A DNA stretch of 53,368 nucleotides from Candidatus Sulfotelmatobacter sp. (GTDB taxonomy: Bacteria; Acidobacteriota; Terriglobia; Terriglobales; Acidobacteriaceae): contig JASHQM010000028.1 of the NCBI GenBank assembly GCA_030039165.1, positions 1 through 53,368 of the forward strand. The letters are read 5' to 3'. The stretch's first letter is position 1. Every line of letters begins with the position of its first letter. This document shows positions 17,074 through 25,554 of the stretch, piece after piece. Both the position numbers and the translations under genes were made by a program. Under the pieces are notes generated by a model that made no database searches, was not told where the DNA came from, and worked only from the letters and a program-made list of their open reading frames with translations.

Positions 17074-18282
17074 TTACGAATTGTCTGCGGCGGCAGCGGT
17101 AGCGACAAAGTCGATTAACTGCTGCACGCCGTGACGTTCGTCTTTAGTATTCAAGTAAAAGGCCACTCCCATGCCATACCCGGGATGTGAGGCCTTCACC
17201 TGGCCACTTAAGCGGAGCTTGATATCGTGCGTGCGCACGATGATCTCAACCGGTGTGCCTGCCGGAAAAGCCAGGGGCATTTCGAGATAACATCCACCCG
17301 GACTGACGTCGCTGAGATGGCAATAATTCCGTACCTTGCTGCCCTGCTGATAAACTTCTGCGCCGATGCGGCAGGCGTAACGGGTTTGCCCGCGGCGGTT
17401 CCCGGGCTCGGCCCGCAGCCGTGACAATGCCCGCGCCTCGCGAGTTTTCGCTTCGTGTTCTTCAACCAACTGACTGTGGCGGGATTTCTCGGATTTAGCC
17501 GTCGTGGGCTTGCCTGGCGGGTGCGCTTCCATGGCCACCGAACTCTCGCTGGGACGAATGGTGTGCTCGATTTCGACGCGATCCTCCAGAAGAGCGACCT
17601 TGGAAGAAGTTTCCAAATTCTTCTTCAACCAGTCATCCAGCAAGCGGCGGGAGCTTTTCGGCACATCGGCGAACTGCACGCCGGCGCGGCCGTTCCAGTC
17701 CTGCCACACCACCTGGCCGGAAAGCCGGATGCTCGAGCTCTGGCCGGGCAGTTGAAACTGAAAATAAACCTTGCAGGTTGGGGGCAGCTTCTTGCCGAAG
17801 TTCACCGCCATGCCATCTTCTGCGAGATCGACGAGAGTGGCCCGAGCCTGTTCGACATCGGCATAGTCCACGGTAGCGTGAGTGTGCACTGCGGCCCGCG
17901 CCTTGCGCCGCTTGTCACGCCGCAGGACCGCTTGCGCCGCGCGCAGTGTGCTCAGCGCCCGCTCGCGCGAGACCGGTCTATAGAGCACGAAATTGACGCC
18001 CAGGGAGAACATCTCCCGGATGCTCTCCTGCCCCGAAACTACCACTACGGCCATGGAATTCTGATTCGCCCGGGTGGAGCGGCTCTCTTCAAGTAAGGTG
18101 ACAACATCGGATTGGTTTTCGCAATCGAGCACGATCAGATCAAAGCGCTCCTGAGCCAGGCGAACCGCAGCGCGCGCCACGTCAGGACAGGGCTCGAATT
18201 GAAGGTCGAGTTCTTCGAGCACGGAGCGCAGCACCGCCGCCGAAGACTCGTCGGTCGAGACCAGTAGCGATGAGAGAGTCAT
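17074..18282 (-). CDS. Receiver-like / double PilZ-domain protein
   Basis: 402 residues. The first ~115 resemble a response-regulator receiver: an acidic strand end FDLIVLDCEN supplies a candidate phospho-Asp, and the normal Lys position reads LYRPVS (Arg instead of Lys). A first, diverged PilZ-like domain spans about 130-225 (ATLVDLAEDGMAVNF, GQVVWQDWNGRAGVQF). After a charged linker the second PilZ domain (about 300-395) has the c-di-GMP-binding pattern: RRGQTRY and DVSPGGCYLEM. PilZ domains bind cyclic di-GMP and often govern type IV pili. It lies divergent from the pilin operon, which makes a regulatory link likely but unproven. Confidence 0.88.
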   Translation of the reverse strand: MTLSSLLVSTDESSAAVLRSVLEELDLQFEPCPDVARAAVRLAQERFDLIVLDCENQSDVVTLLEESRSTRANQNSMAVVVVSGQESIREMFSLGVNFVLYRPVSRERALSTLRAAQAVLRRDKRRKARAAVHTHATVDYADVEQARATLVDLAEDGMAVNFGKKLPPTCKVYFQFQLPGQSSSIRLSGQVVWQDWNGRAGVQFADVPKSSRRLLDDWLKKNLETSSKVALLEDRVEIEHTIRPSESSVAMEAHPPGKPTTAKSEKSRHSQLVEEHEAKTREARALSRLRAEPGNRRGQTRYACRIGAEVYQQGSKVRNYCHLSDVSPGGCYLEMPLAFPAGTPVEIIVRTHDIKLRLSGQVKASHPGYGMGVAFYLNTKDERHGVQQLIDFVATAAAADNS

Positions 18283-18452
18283 ACTTGCATGTCATCGTAG
18301 GGGCACGGCGGTTCCAGCTACAAGTTACCTTTGTCATGGAAGGCGAGTTTCTGGCCTCCGGATTTCCTCTAAGTTCGGTACCTGCAACCGAGTGACTTGG
18401 GTCACCTACGCCATTACAAAAGACCAATCGATTTTCGTTACACCGTAGTGCT

Positions 18453-18481
18453 TTGACGCTCTACTAACCCCTCCCTAGGAT
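18453..18481 (+). promoter_or_regulatory. Sigma-70-type promoter of the minor-pilin operon
   Basis: TTGACG (18453-18458), a 17-nt spacer and TAGGAT (18476-18481). Transcription would begin near 18488, giving a leader of about 108 nt before the first pilin ATG. The 313-bp gap between the PilZ and pilin genes holds nothing else I can identify upstream of this. Confidence 0.6.
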
Positions 18482-18487
18482 GAAGAC

Positions 18488-18595
18488 TGAACCGCACATG
18501 AGGCGGGTGAAGGGTATTTCCCCCAGCGCAGTCAGGAGCGCCGATCCTGATGAGGGGCCTGGAGACGGCCAGGTTGGCTTACCAGAACAAAGACA
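18488..18595 (+). promoter_or_regulatory. Structured 5' leader of the pilin operon (candidate RNA element)
   Basis: The predicted leader can form successive hairpins: ACCGC/GCGGGU (18491-18508), GGG/CCC around UAUUU, CAGGA/UCCUG (18533-18549), CCUGG/CCAGG (18559-18574) and an overlapping GCCA/UGGC (18568-18578). The last two share bases and so could be mutually exclusive. No strong Shine-Dalgarno precedes the ATG. It lacks the conserved GCAAA stretches of the c-di-GMP-I (GEMM) aptamer, so the class, if any, is unknown. Confidence 0.35.
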
Positions 18596-19219
18596 ATGGC
18601 TTGGCGAAAACAAAACGGCTACTCCATGTTGGAGCTGATGATCGTAATCAGCATCCTGCTCATCCTGGCTGCGATAACCGACGTCAGTCTGCAACCGGCA
18701 CTGCGGAGTGAGCAAGTTACCAACTCCTTCAATCTCACCCTGAGCGCGATGCGCCGTGCACGCGACCAGGCTGCCAGCGACATGCAGACATACGTCATCA
18801 CTTTTTCGCCCGCGGTTGCCGGAGTCAACGGCGGCTCGTTTACGGTGAATGAGACTACTCCTGCCGGACCGCAAATGTTCGCGGGCGTTTTACCGCCGAA
18901 TGTCACTTACAACCTGGAACCGGGCATACCGAATTCCCCTACAGTGGCGCCGACCACTCCCGACGGTTTCGGCGCGGCGGCGAATGCCATCGACTTTGAC
19001 TGGGGCCCGAACGGTACGGGAGGGGGCAACACTATTTATTTCTACCCCGATGGCAGCGCACGCGACGCCAACGGAAATATCAACAACGGCGTGATCTATC
19101 TCGGCATCCCGGGGCAGGTGCAAACTGCTCATGCGATTACCGTGTGGGGATTCACCGGCCGCATCCGGGGATGGCAAATTTACAGCGTGTCTGGTAAATG
19201 GACATGGATTCAACAATGA
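18596..19219 (+). CDS. FimT/GspH-type minor pseudopilin
   Basis: 207 residues. A short basic leader ends in a prepilin cleavage site, NG before YSMLELMIVISILLILAA; the Glu at mature position 5 is kept, though the +1 residue is Tyr rather than Phe. The hydrophobic N-terminal helix is followed by a beta-rich, Gly/Asn/Pro-rich domain (IDFDWGPNGTGGGNTIYFYPDG) typical of GspH/FimT minor pilins. It is first in a four-gene set and its TGA overlaps the ATG of the PilV-like gene. It should be processed by a PilD-type peptidase encoded elsewhere and incorporated at the tip of a type IV pilus or pseudopilus. Confidence 0.85.
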   Translation: MAWRKQNGYSMLELMIVISILLILAAITDVSLQPALRSEQVTNSFNLTLSAMRRARDQAASDMQTYVITFSPAVAGVNGGSFTVNETTPAGPQMFAGVLPPNVTYNLEPGIPNSPTVAPTTPDGFGAAANAIDFDWGPNGTGGGNTIYFYPDGSARDANGNINNGVIYLGIPGQVQTAHAITVWGFTGRIRGWQIYSVSGKWTWIQQ

Positions 19220-19803
19220 AAACGGGAATTCTTACAAACCGGCAGAAACGGGCGCAGAGTGGATTCGCGCTGATCGAAGTCATGATCGCGATGGTGGTGT
19301 TAACCATCGGCTTGTTGGGTGTGCTGGCGACGCTGGAGGTCGCCATGGCCGCCACCCAAACTTCTCAGGAAGACATGCTCGCCCGGCAAGCGGCTTCGGA
19401 AGTGATGGAGAGCATCTTTAACGCGCGTGACACTACACAGTTAGGATTCAGCGCGATTGCCAACATTGGCACTGGAGCTGGCATTTTTACCCCACCCGAT
19501 CCTCCGACGCCACTGTTGTGCGCCGGGCCCGACGGCATCATCGGAACGGCGGACGACACGACGTGTACCGCGGCCAATGGAACGGTGTGCGCAGTTAAAT
19601 GCCTCAGCGAACCCGGGCCTGACGGCATTCTGGGAACCGCGGACGACGTCATCGTCCCCCTGACTAATTTCACGCGCTCCATCGCTATTGCGCCGTACAA
19701 CCAGACGCTGAGTCTGGTCACGGTCACCATCAACTACACCGTCCCCAATATCGGCCACACGAAAAGCTATGTGCTCTCGGAATACATTTCGTACTACCAC
19801 TAG
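19216..19803 (+). CDS. PilV-like minor pilin with DGI-GTADD repeats
   Basis: 195 residues from the ATG at 19216, which overlaps the previous stop (ATGA); an ATG at 19198 is less likely. The prepilin site QSG|FALIEVMIAMVVLTIG is canonical, with Glu5. The body has two copies of GPDGIxGTADD (residues 104-114 and 134-144), an acidic repeat of the kind found in calcium-binding surface proteins, and Cys residues that may pair around it. It ends in a beta-strand region (NYTVPNIGHTKSYVLSEY). It is second in the operon and probably a priming or tip pilin. The calcium role is an inference from the motif. Confidence 0.85.
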   Translation: MKTGILTNRQKRAQSGFALIEVMIAMVVLTIGLLGVLATLEVAMAATQTSQEDMLARQAASEVMESIFNARDTTQLGFSAIANIGTGAGIFTPPDPPTPLLCAGPDGIIGTADDTTCTAANGTVCAVKCLSEPGPDGILGTADDVIVPLTNFTRSIAIAPYNQTLSLVTVTINYTVPNIGHTKSYVLSEYISYYH

Positions 19804-19813
19804 GAAGAAAGCC

Positions 19814-21016
19814 ATGCGGAACGCCCACAATTCGAGTCGCGGCTTCACCCTGGTCGAACTGATGGTCACTGCCTGCGTGGGAGCGGTGCTCATCGCCTGC
19901 GCTGCACTGCTGTTCAGCAAGGGAACACAGGCCGCGTGGGTAACCTCGCAAAAGGCCGAATTGCAGGAGGACTTCCGCGCCGCCGGCAATCTTATGGAAC
20001 GCGATATCAGCCTGGCGGGTGCCGGGGCGTTGGGCCAACAGGGCCTGGGAACCTCAGGCGTTGCCTTGGCGAATGGTGGTACCGCTGTTTCACCCGTTTA
20101 TCCCTGCTCGGATGTCCCGACGGTTTCCTGCAGTTATGTGAATGGCGGCTCCATAGCCTATCCGAGCTACGGCGGGAGCCCGCCTGAAATTTATTCGGTC
20201 ATGCCCGCCGCCGGTGCGGGGATCATTGTTAATGCAGCCCAGGGAGCTACCGACGTCATTACCCTGAACTACGCCGACGTGAATCTTCCCCTGGATTGCT
20301 ACTCCGGCACGGTGGGCGCAGGCGGCACCACTGTTACTTTCACGTTGCCGGCCACGCAGAGTTCTAACTGCGTCCTGCCCCCAGGTGCTGTTTACGGTGT
20401 TAGCAATCAACCGCCCAATCTGATCTGGGGCACGGCCAATCCTTACGGTCTGCAGTCCGGAGACATGATTCTTTTCGGAACCAATGCCGTGGGAGTCGTC
20501 ACCAACGTCACCAACTGCGGGGCGAACTGCTTCACAGTGACGTTCGGTTCCGATCCCGGCAAGGTCAACCAGTTCAGCGCTGCCACCAGCGGAACTCTCT
20601 TGCTTGCCGCCACTCCGCAGGCGGCTGGCGGCACCATGCCTTCGGCCGTACGCTTGATCTCAGTTACATACTATTTGGCGATTCCTGCTTCCACTGGACT
20701 GCCGACGTTGTATCGCATCCAGAATGGACAAGAGGCCGCTCCGGTGGCGGAGAACGTGGTCTACCTGAAGTTCTGCTACGACGTTTACAACGCCGGGGTC
20801 GTAACCCCTTGCCAATCTCCCCTCCCCGCGGGAACTACCCCCAGCATGATCACCAAGGTCACGATCCAGCATATGAGCATGCGCAGCCAGAATCGAGACT
20901 CCTGGTCGAAGAGCTCTCTGGCCCAGTTCGGCGGTTATGAAGGCCTGGATCTTACGACCTCGATCGCGGTGCGCAACATGACCATGCAGAACGAGTATCC
21001 CGGAGTGCAGAACTAA
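19814..21016 (+). CDS. PilW-like minor pilin
   Basis: 400 residues. The ATG at 19814 has AGGAA upstream and lies 10 nt after the PilV-like stop; in-frame codons further upstream lie inside that gene. The prepilin site SSRG|FTLVELMVTACVGAVLIA is canonical with Glu5. The segment ELQEDFRAAGNLMERDISLAGAG matches the amphipathic helix seen in PilW proteins, followed by a long beta-rich domain rich in Gly, Thr, Asn and paired Cys (YPCSDVPTVSCSY). It is third in the operon. The family is known to help initiate pilus assembly with the other minor pilins. Confidence 0.87.
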   Translation: MRNAHNSSRGFTLVELMVTACVGAVLIACAALLFSKGTQAAWVTSQKAELQEDFRAAGNLMERDISLAGAGALGQQGLGTSGVALANGGTAVSPVYPCSDVPTVSCSYVNGGSIAYPSYGGSPPEIYSVMPAAGAGIIVNAAQGATDVITLNYADVNLPLDCYSGTVGAGGTTVTFTLPATQSSNCVLPPGAVYGVSNQPPNLIWGTANPYGLQSGDMILFGTNAVGVVTNVTNCGANCFTVTFGSDPGKVNQFSAATSGTLLLAATPQAAGGTMPSAVRLISVTYYLAIPASTGLPTLYRIQNGQEAAPVAENVVYLKFCYDVYNAGVVTPCQSPLPAGTTPSMITKVTIQHMSMRSQNRDSWSKSSLAQFGGYEGLDLTTSIAVRNMTMQNEYPGVQN

Positions 21017-21084
21017 GACAGAACCCCCGATGTGCAGGTAGTACACGGATGAAGAACTGGTTTAGGAGAATGAGGAGAAACACC

Positions 21085-24000
21085 ATGTCTGGCGCCAAAG
21101 TCAATTCACGCGGATTCACTCTGATCGCTGCCCTGCTGCTGACCTTGCTGTTGTCGGGGATCGCGGTCTCTCTGCTGCTGATGGTCAACACCGAGCAGAG
21201 GGTCGGCGGCCTCGATCTGAACAGCGCCTACATGTATCGGGCAACCGAGGGCGCGATGGAAAAGATGACTTCCGATCTGGCCAACACCTACATGACGATT
21301 CAGGCGCCGCAAACCTCCGACATTTGCGCCATCAACCAGAATCCTCCCACCAACGATCCCACGATTACGTTCACTTGCCCGAGCGGAGCGTGTATTTACG
21401 AAGCCGATCCGGTCATTGCAGGAATTGACCACGCCTGTCAGATAACGCCTCCGCCTTCGCTTCCCAAACCCGGCTGGGGCCAGATTAGTGCTGGTCAGGA
21501 TGCGGGCCTGTACGCGCAACTGATTCCCATCCAGCTCAACGTAGCCGCTCAACGCGTTAATGATGGAGCCAATACTGGTCAAACCGTCAGCTTGACCCGC
21601 GCTGCGCAAGTCGCCCTGATTCCAGTATTCCAGTTCGGTGTCTTCTGCAACGGCGATTGCTTCTTCGGCCGCAGCCCCAATCTTGGTTTTGCCGGACGCG
21701 TGCACACCAACGGCGACCTCTATCTTGGTGTGGCCGACGGCTATAACCTGGTGTTTGGCGACAAGATATCCGCCTTTGGAAACGTAATCCGTGAACAGAT
21801 GGATAACGGCGTGGCGAGCTCCGGCAATGACAATGGCGGAACTGTGATGATTCCGACCACGGCCAACGGTTGCGCCGCAGAACTGGCGAACGTGGCCAGT
21901 GCGACGACCAGTTCCACCTGCAAGGACATCTCCGTGTATCTCGGGGCGACCGACGGCAGCGTAACCGGCGGCCACGGCTCGGCGCAAAATACGGCTACCT
22001 GGATCAACACCTCCACTGGCACTTACAACGGTTACATCATCGATGGCAACGGCCCCGGCCCGAGCTGCCCGCCGGCCAACCCGAATTGCGACGGCCCCAA
22101 CTCGACCGGTGCGGTCGATTTGACGCTGCCTTTCGTCCAGGGCACGACCTCAGCTGTGCAGCTCATTCGCCAGCCACCGCCGGGCGAATCGACCAGTTCG
22201 CTGCTGGGCGCGTCGCGTCTGGCCAATCAGGCGCAGATTCGCATCATTCTCTCCGATTCCGAGGATGGATTGCACCTTCCTGGATGGAATGGGAATCCCG
22301 CGGAAGACGTGCAACTGGTCAGCGGCCTGCCGACTGAACTCACCGCCGCCGGTCCCTTAGCCATGAGGCAAGGCGCCGATGCGGGGAGTCCCGGCACAAC
22401 CGCCAATGCGATTCAAGTGAGTTCAACCTTCCCCATCAACAATGGCCACTACTACACGTTCGGCGAGGCATGGTGCACCGGAAACAAGTATCCGACGGCC
22501 ACGACCATCCCGGGCGCCACCTACGCCACTAGTTTCACCAACAGCGTCATTGCGGGAACAGTCGCGAGTGGCAATTATGTATATGACACCTTCAATGGCA
22601 CGAATACGGGCGTCCGCAACTGTCCGAGCCTCGTTCCCCACGGCACCTACGTTAATAACATCGGAGCTCCGCCCGACACCAACTTCGTGATTCCTCCTTA
22701 TTACGCCGGCCCGGGCGCGGCCAGCGCCAACTTCAACTGGCCACCTGTAGCTTATCCGCAGTGGCCGCCGCAGACGTTTCCCGCTCCAAATCTCTTCACC
22801 ACAATTAACGAGACACAGCCGAGTGCCGGCGTGGCCGCCAATGGCTTGGAGTGGCCGCTCATCGGTGGATGGTTGCTGGTGGAGGTGCAGAACGCGGCTG
22901 GCGCGTATGTCGGAGTCACGCAGGAGTGGCTCTCGATGGGTTTTGCCCGCGGCGTGAACGTTCCTACCCAGCCTGGTACGAAGTGCGCAGCGGGGTTGTA
23001 CACAGCTTCCGCCGCCACCTATAACATCGCCTCGAATGCGCTGAATGCGGCTGGCGCGAACGCGATCGGCTGCAACTCGCTCGCCGATCACAGAAATGCG
23101 ATTCTGTATTTTGAAGTCACCAAGGACAGCCAACTCGCCGGCGAACCCTCGGTTCCGCAGGATTATCCTTTGAGCGGCGCCGATGTTTATTACGACGCCG
23201 GCCCGGCTGGTCCTGCCAACTGGAACGAGCCCTGTACTACTGCCGGCATCACTTGCTCAGCGCAGTACGACTGGTATCCGATCAATCTCTACGATGCCCG
23301 CGAAGGCGAGGTCAACGATACCTGCTGTCCCACCCAGGGTACCGGAACTCCGAACGGAGTCATGAACGTCGTCGAACTCGACGTGGGCAATCTAAACCAG
23401 TGGCTGGAGGGCAACACAGGTCTCACTGGGACGAGCGTGAACTACGCTACCTCGAACGGATACATTCTGTATTTCTCCGACCGCCGCGGCATGCAGTTCA
23501 CCAACCCGGCCGGCCCGAGCCAAAGCCAATCGCAATGGGGCGAGTACGGCTTTGAAGACACCGTCAACTATAGCGATGGCGCACCTTATGCGCCGGATGG
23601 AAAGCTCGAGCCAGTTAACTACAACAACGTTTCGCCGGAAGATGTGAATGGCAACGGCGTGCTCGATAAATACGGCGTGGTCGGAGTGGGCGACGCTTTC
23701 GGCCCCAACAATCAAACCGACAGCGACACCACGAGCCCTCCGAACCCCTATGCCCAGAGAAGCGTTGCCGGCGAGCGGGTCCAACTTTCCACCGTACCTG
23801 CGAGCGGCAAGGTCGGCGTGGGCTTCGCCAATCGTGTAACTGGCGCCCGCCATGCGCTCAAGCTGGTAGATGCGTCAGTGGGCAACCTGCCCGTGATGCC
23901 GGCCGCCAGCGGTTGCACGCAGAACGCGGCCAACCCAACCGGCTGTGGCGGATTCACGGTCGCCTCCGAAAACCCGGTCTATGTTGACGGTAACTACAAC

Positions 24001-24651
24001 TCAAACTGCCCGGCTGCCGGAGCGGTCGGTTGCTCCCCGAACAACCCCGTTTACGATGCCACCTGGACGGGCGGAGCAGAGCCGCTGCACTCGGCAGCTT
24101 CCATCATTGCGGACGCTGTCACCGTGCTCTCGAGCAACTGGCAGGATTGGGGCTGCAACTCGGGTGCGGTCGGCTGCAACGCCACGCTCAATACGACCAG
24201 CGGCAGCATGGTCAACTCGGTGAATAATGCCGCCGGCCAGAATACGCCTGCGAACACGCCCAACCGCATCGCGCAAACCACCTACTACCGCATGGCAGTT
24301 GCAGGCGGAAAGACCATCGCCTTCCTGAATACTGCCCAGAACCCGGAATTTGCCTTCGGCATGGATGGCGGCGTCCACAACTTCCTGCGCTTCATCGAAG
24401 ACTGGGGTGGAATGCCAGGTTCCGCTGCGCAGGCGAGCCTATGGTACAAAGGCTCGCTGGTGAGCCTCTACTGGAACCAGTACGCCACCGGAACGTTCAA
24501 ATGCTGCAACACGGTGTATAACCCGCCAGATCGCGAATACGTCTTCGATCCGCTGTTCTCGCAGCCTATGAACCTGCCGCCCGGAACGCCAATGTTCCGC
24601 AATGTAGATAACCTGAGTTACCGCCAGAACTTCGGGGCCACGAATTACTAG
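21085..24651 (+). CDS. Giant PilX-like minor pilin / possible tip adhesin
   Basis: 1188 residues. The ATG at 21085 has a strong GAGGAG and is preferred over the codon at 21049. The N-terminus NSRG|FTLIAALLLTLLLSGIAV is prepilin-like but has Ala in place of Glu5, as in many PilX-type proteins; VNTEQRVGGLDLNSAYMYRATEGAMEK follows. PilX proteins are usually under ~250 residues. The remaining ~1000 residues are Asn/Gly/Pro/Thr-rich with many spaced Cys and an EF-hand-like loop D853-V-N-G-N-G-V-L-D861. No pilY1 gene lies in the operon, so this protein may supply the exposed tip or adhesive function (inference). It ends just before a strong terminator. Confidence 0.85.
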   Translation: MSGAKVNSRGFTLIAALLLTLLLSGIAVSLLLMVNTEQRVGGLDLNSAYMYRATEGAMEKMTSDLANTYMTIQAPQTSDICAINQNPPTNDPTITFTCPSGACIYEADPVIAGIDHACQITPPPSLPKPGWGQISAGQDAGLYAQLIPIQLNVAAQRVNDGANTGQTVSLTRAAQVALIPVFQFGVFCNGDCFFGRSPNLGFAGRVHTNGDLYLGVADGYNLVFGDKISAFGNVIREQMDNGVASSGNDNGGTVMIPTTANGCAAELANVASATTSSTCKDISVYLGATDGSVTGGHGSAQNTATWINTSTGTYNGYIIDGNGPGPSCPPANPNCDGPNSTGAVDLTLPFVQGTTSAVQLIRQPPPGESTSSLLGASRLANQAQIRIILSDSEDGLHLPGWNGNPAEDVQLVSGLPTELTAAGPLAMRQGADAGSPGTTANAIQVSSTFPINNGHYYTFGEAWCTGNKYPTATTIPGATYATSFTNSVIAGTVASGNYVYDTFNGTNTGVRNCPSLVPHGTYVNNIGAPPDTNFVIPPYYAGPGAASANFNWPPVAYPQWPPQTFPAPNLFTTINETQPSAGVAANGLEWPLIGGWLLVEVQNAAGAYVGVTQEWLSMGFARGVNVPTQPGTKCAAGLYTASAATYNIASNALNAAGANAIGCNSLADHRNAILYFEVTKDSQLAGEPSVPQDYPLSGADVYYDAGPAGPANWNEPCTTAGITCSAQYDWYPINLYDAREGEVNDTCCPTQGTGTPNGVMNVVELDVGNLNQWLEGNTGLTGTSVNYATSNGYILYFSDRRGMQFTNPAGPSQSQSQWGEYGFEDTVNYSDGAPYAPDGKLEPVNYNNVSPEDVNGNGVLDKYGVVGVGDAFGPNNQTDSDTTSPPNPYAQRSVAGERVQLSTVPASGKVGVGFANRVTGARHALKLVDASVGNLPVMPAASGCTQNAANPTGCGGFTVASENPVYVDGNYNSNCPAAGAVGCSPNNPVYDATWTGGAEPLHSAASIIADAVTVLSSNWQDWGCNSGAVGCNATLNTTSGSMVNSVNNAAGQNTPANTPNRIAQTTYYRMAVAGGKTIAFLNTAQNPEFAFGMDGGVHNFLRFIEDWGGMPGSAAQASLWYKGSLVSLYWNQYATGTFKCCNTVYNPPDREYVFDPLFSQPMNLPPGTPMFRNVDNLSYRQNFGATNY

Positions 24652-24667
24652 AAAAACAGTGGTCTGC

Positions 24668-24697
24668 GAAGACCCCGGTCTTCGGACCGGGGTCTTC
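24668..24697 (+). terminator. Strong terminator hairpin of the pilin operon
   Basis: A perfect 13-bp stem (24668-24680 with 24685-24697) closes on a UUCG tetraloop and is followed by TCTTGCTC. It begins 17 nt after the giant PilX-like stop codon. Confidence 0.85.
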
Positions 24698-24803
24698 TCT
24701 TGCTCACAACATCTTGTGATCTCCGTCGCAGCTTCGACGGGCAAGCCATGCTCCACTAGAATAAGGGTGTGCCTCTTACATGCCCTGAGGGAGTGTGGAA
24801 GTT

Positions 24804-25190
24804 ATGAGTTTTGCAAGCTGGTCGAGATCGGAGATTGAGCAAGGACGGAAGATTGTGAGTTCGGGATTGCGGGGCGCCCGCTCCGGCGAACAGGAATTCC
24901 TGAACGGAGCTTCCCTGAACGGGTTTGTCGGAGACACTATTCGCACCGCGTGCCGACCAGCGGCGCTGGGGGCATGCATCGGTGCTGTTGCCGGATGTTC
25001 TGCCAGGACTGCTAAATCGACTCGAAGAGCAGTCGTGTTCGGCTTAGCCGGAGCGGCCATCGGTTTCGGGGCTGGCATCGCGTGGAAGAGCCGCCATCTG
25101 ACGGCAAGCGCAGTTCGCGGCGCTTCACGCAACATCCGCACGCTCCGAGACGAACGCTGGATGCGAAAAAACTCCATCGCGTACGCATAA
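24804..25190 (+). CDS. Small glycine-rich membrane protein
   Basis: 128 residues from the ATG at 24804 (GGGAG 10 nt upstream); a GTG at 24795 is too close to that Shine-Dalgarno. The N-terminal half is polar. Two Ala/Gly-rich hydrophobic segments, AALGACIGAVAGC and VVFGLAGAAIGFGAGIAW, have a glycine-zipper spacing and probably form a hairpin in the membrane. The C-terminus is strongly basic (SRNIRTLRDERWMRKN). No family is recognised. It stands alone after the pilin terminator. Confidence 0.65.
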   Translation: MSFASWSRSEIEQGRKIVSSGLRGARSGEQEFLNGASLNGFVGDTIRTACRPAALGACIGAVAGCSARTAKSTRRAVVFGLAGAAIGFGAGIAWKSRHLTASAVRGASRNIRTLRDERWMRKNSIAYA

Positions 25191-25237
25191 GAGGCAGGGC
25201 GCGAGCCAGCCCTCTTCGACAAAAATTGGGGAACGGT

Positions 25238-25483
25238 TCAGTCTCCTGTTCCCGACAGGCTTGCAGATTGCGGGCTATTGTTCGCGCTGTCGCTCACGGT
25301 TAGCGAGCCGGTTGCCGTGCCTGTCTGTGTGGGCGAGAACGTTAAGCTGATCGTACAGGTCTTCTTGCTATCCAGAGTCGTTCCGCACTTCGATGCCGAA
25401 ACTGTGAATGGAGCCGCTGTCGAATGCGAGATGCCGGTCAGCGTTGCAGGCAAATTGTTTTTCAGAGTGAACTTGTAGGCCGC
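25238..25483 (-). pseudogene. Remnant of an ASH/choice-of-anchor-D domain protein
   Basis: Read on the minus strand, the segment from AAYKFTLKNNLPATLTGIS to SASLSGTGD and a stop is one almost complete ASH-type beta domain, with the typical CGTTLDSKKTCTISLTFSP core and SLTVSDSANNSPQSASLSGTG end. Upstream the frame has no credible start and meets a stop near 25516-25518, inside the kinase promoter region. Such domains normally occur as repeats in large exported proteins, so this is the 3' end of a deleted gene. The rest of the 25191-25554 gap holds only the kinase promoter. Confidence 0.65.
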
Positions 25484-25513
25484 GCTAGTGTCGCCGATTC
25501 CTCCCCTCGCACA

Positions 25514-25542
25514 TTGACTGATCTGCTCCAGCCGCCTAACAT
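25514..25542 (+). promoter_or_regulatory. Promoter giving a nearly leaderless kinase mRNA
   Basis: TTGACT (25514-25519), a 17-nt spacer and TAACAT (25537-25542). The expected start of transcription is within a few bases of the ATG at 25555, and no Shine-Dalgarno is present, which fits leaderless or near-leaderless translation. Confidence 0.5.
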
Positions 25543-25554
25543 TCTCCCATCCTC

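Noticed and set aside
18488..18595. c-di-GMP-I (GEMM) riboswitch in the pilin leader
   Set aside because: The two conserved GCAAA-containing segments and the expected helix order are not present; only the 3' GGCCAGGUUGGC is reminiscent.
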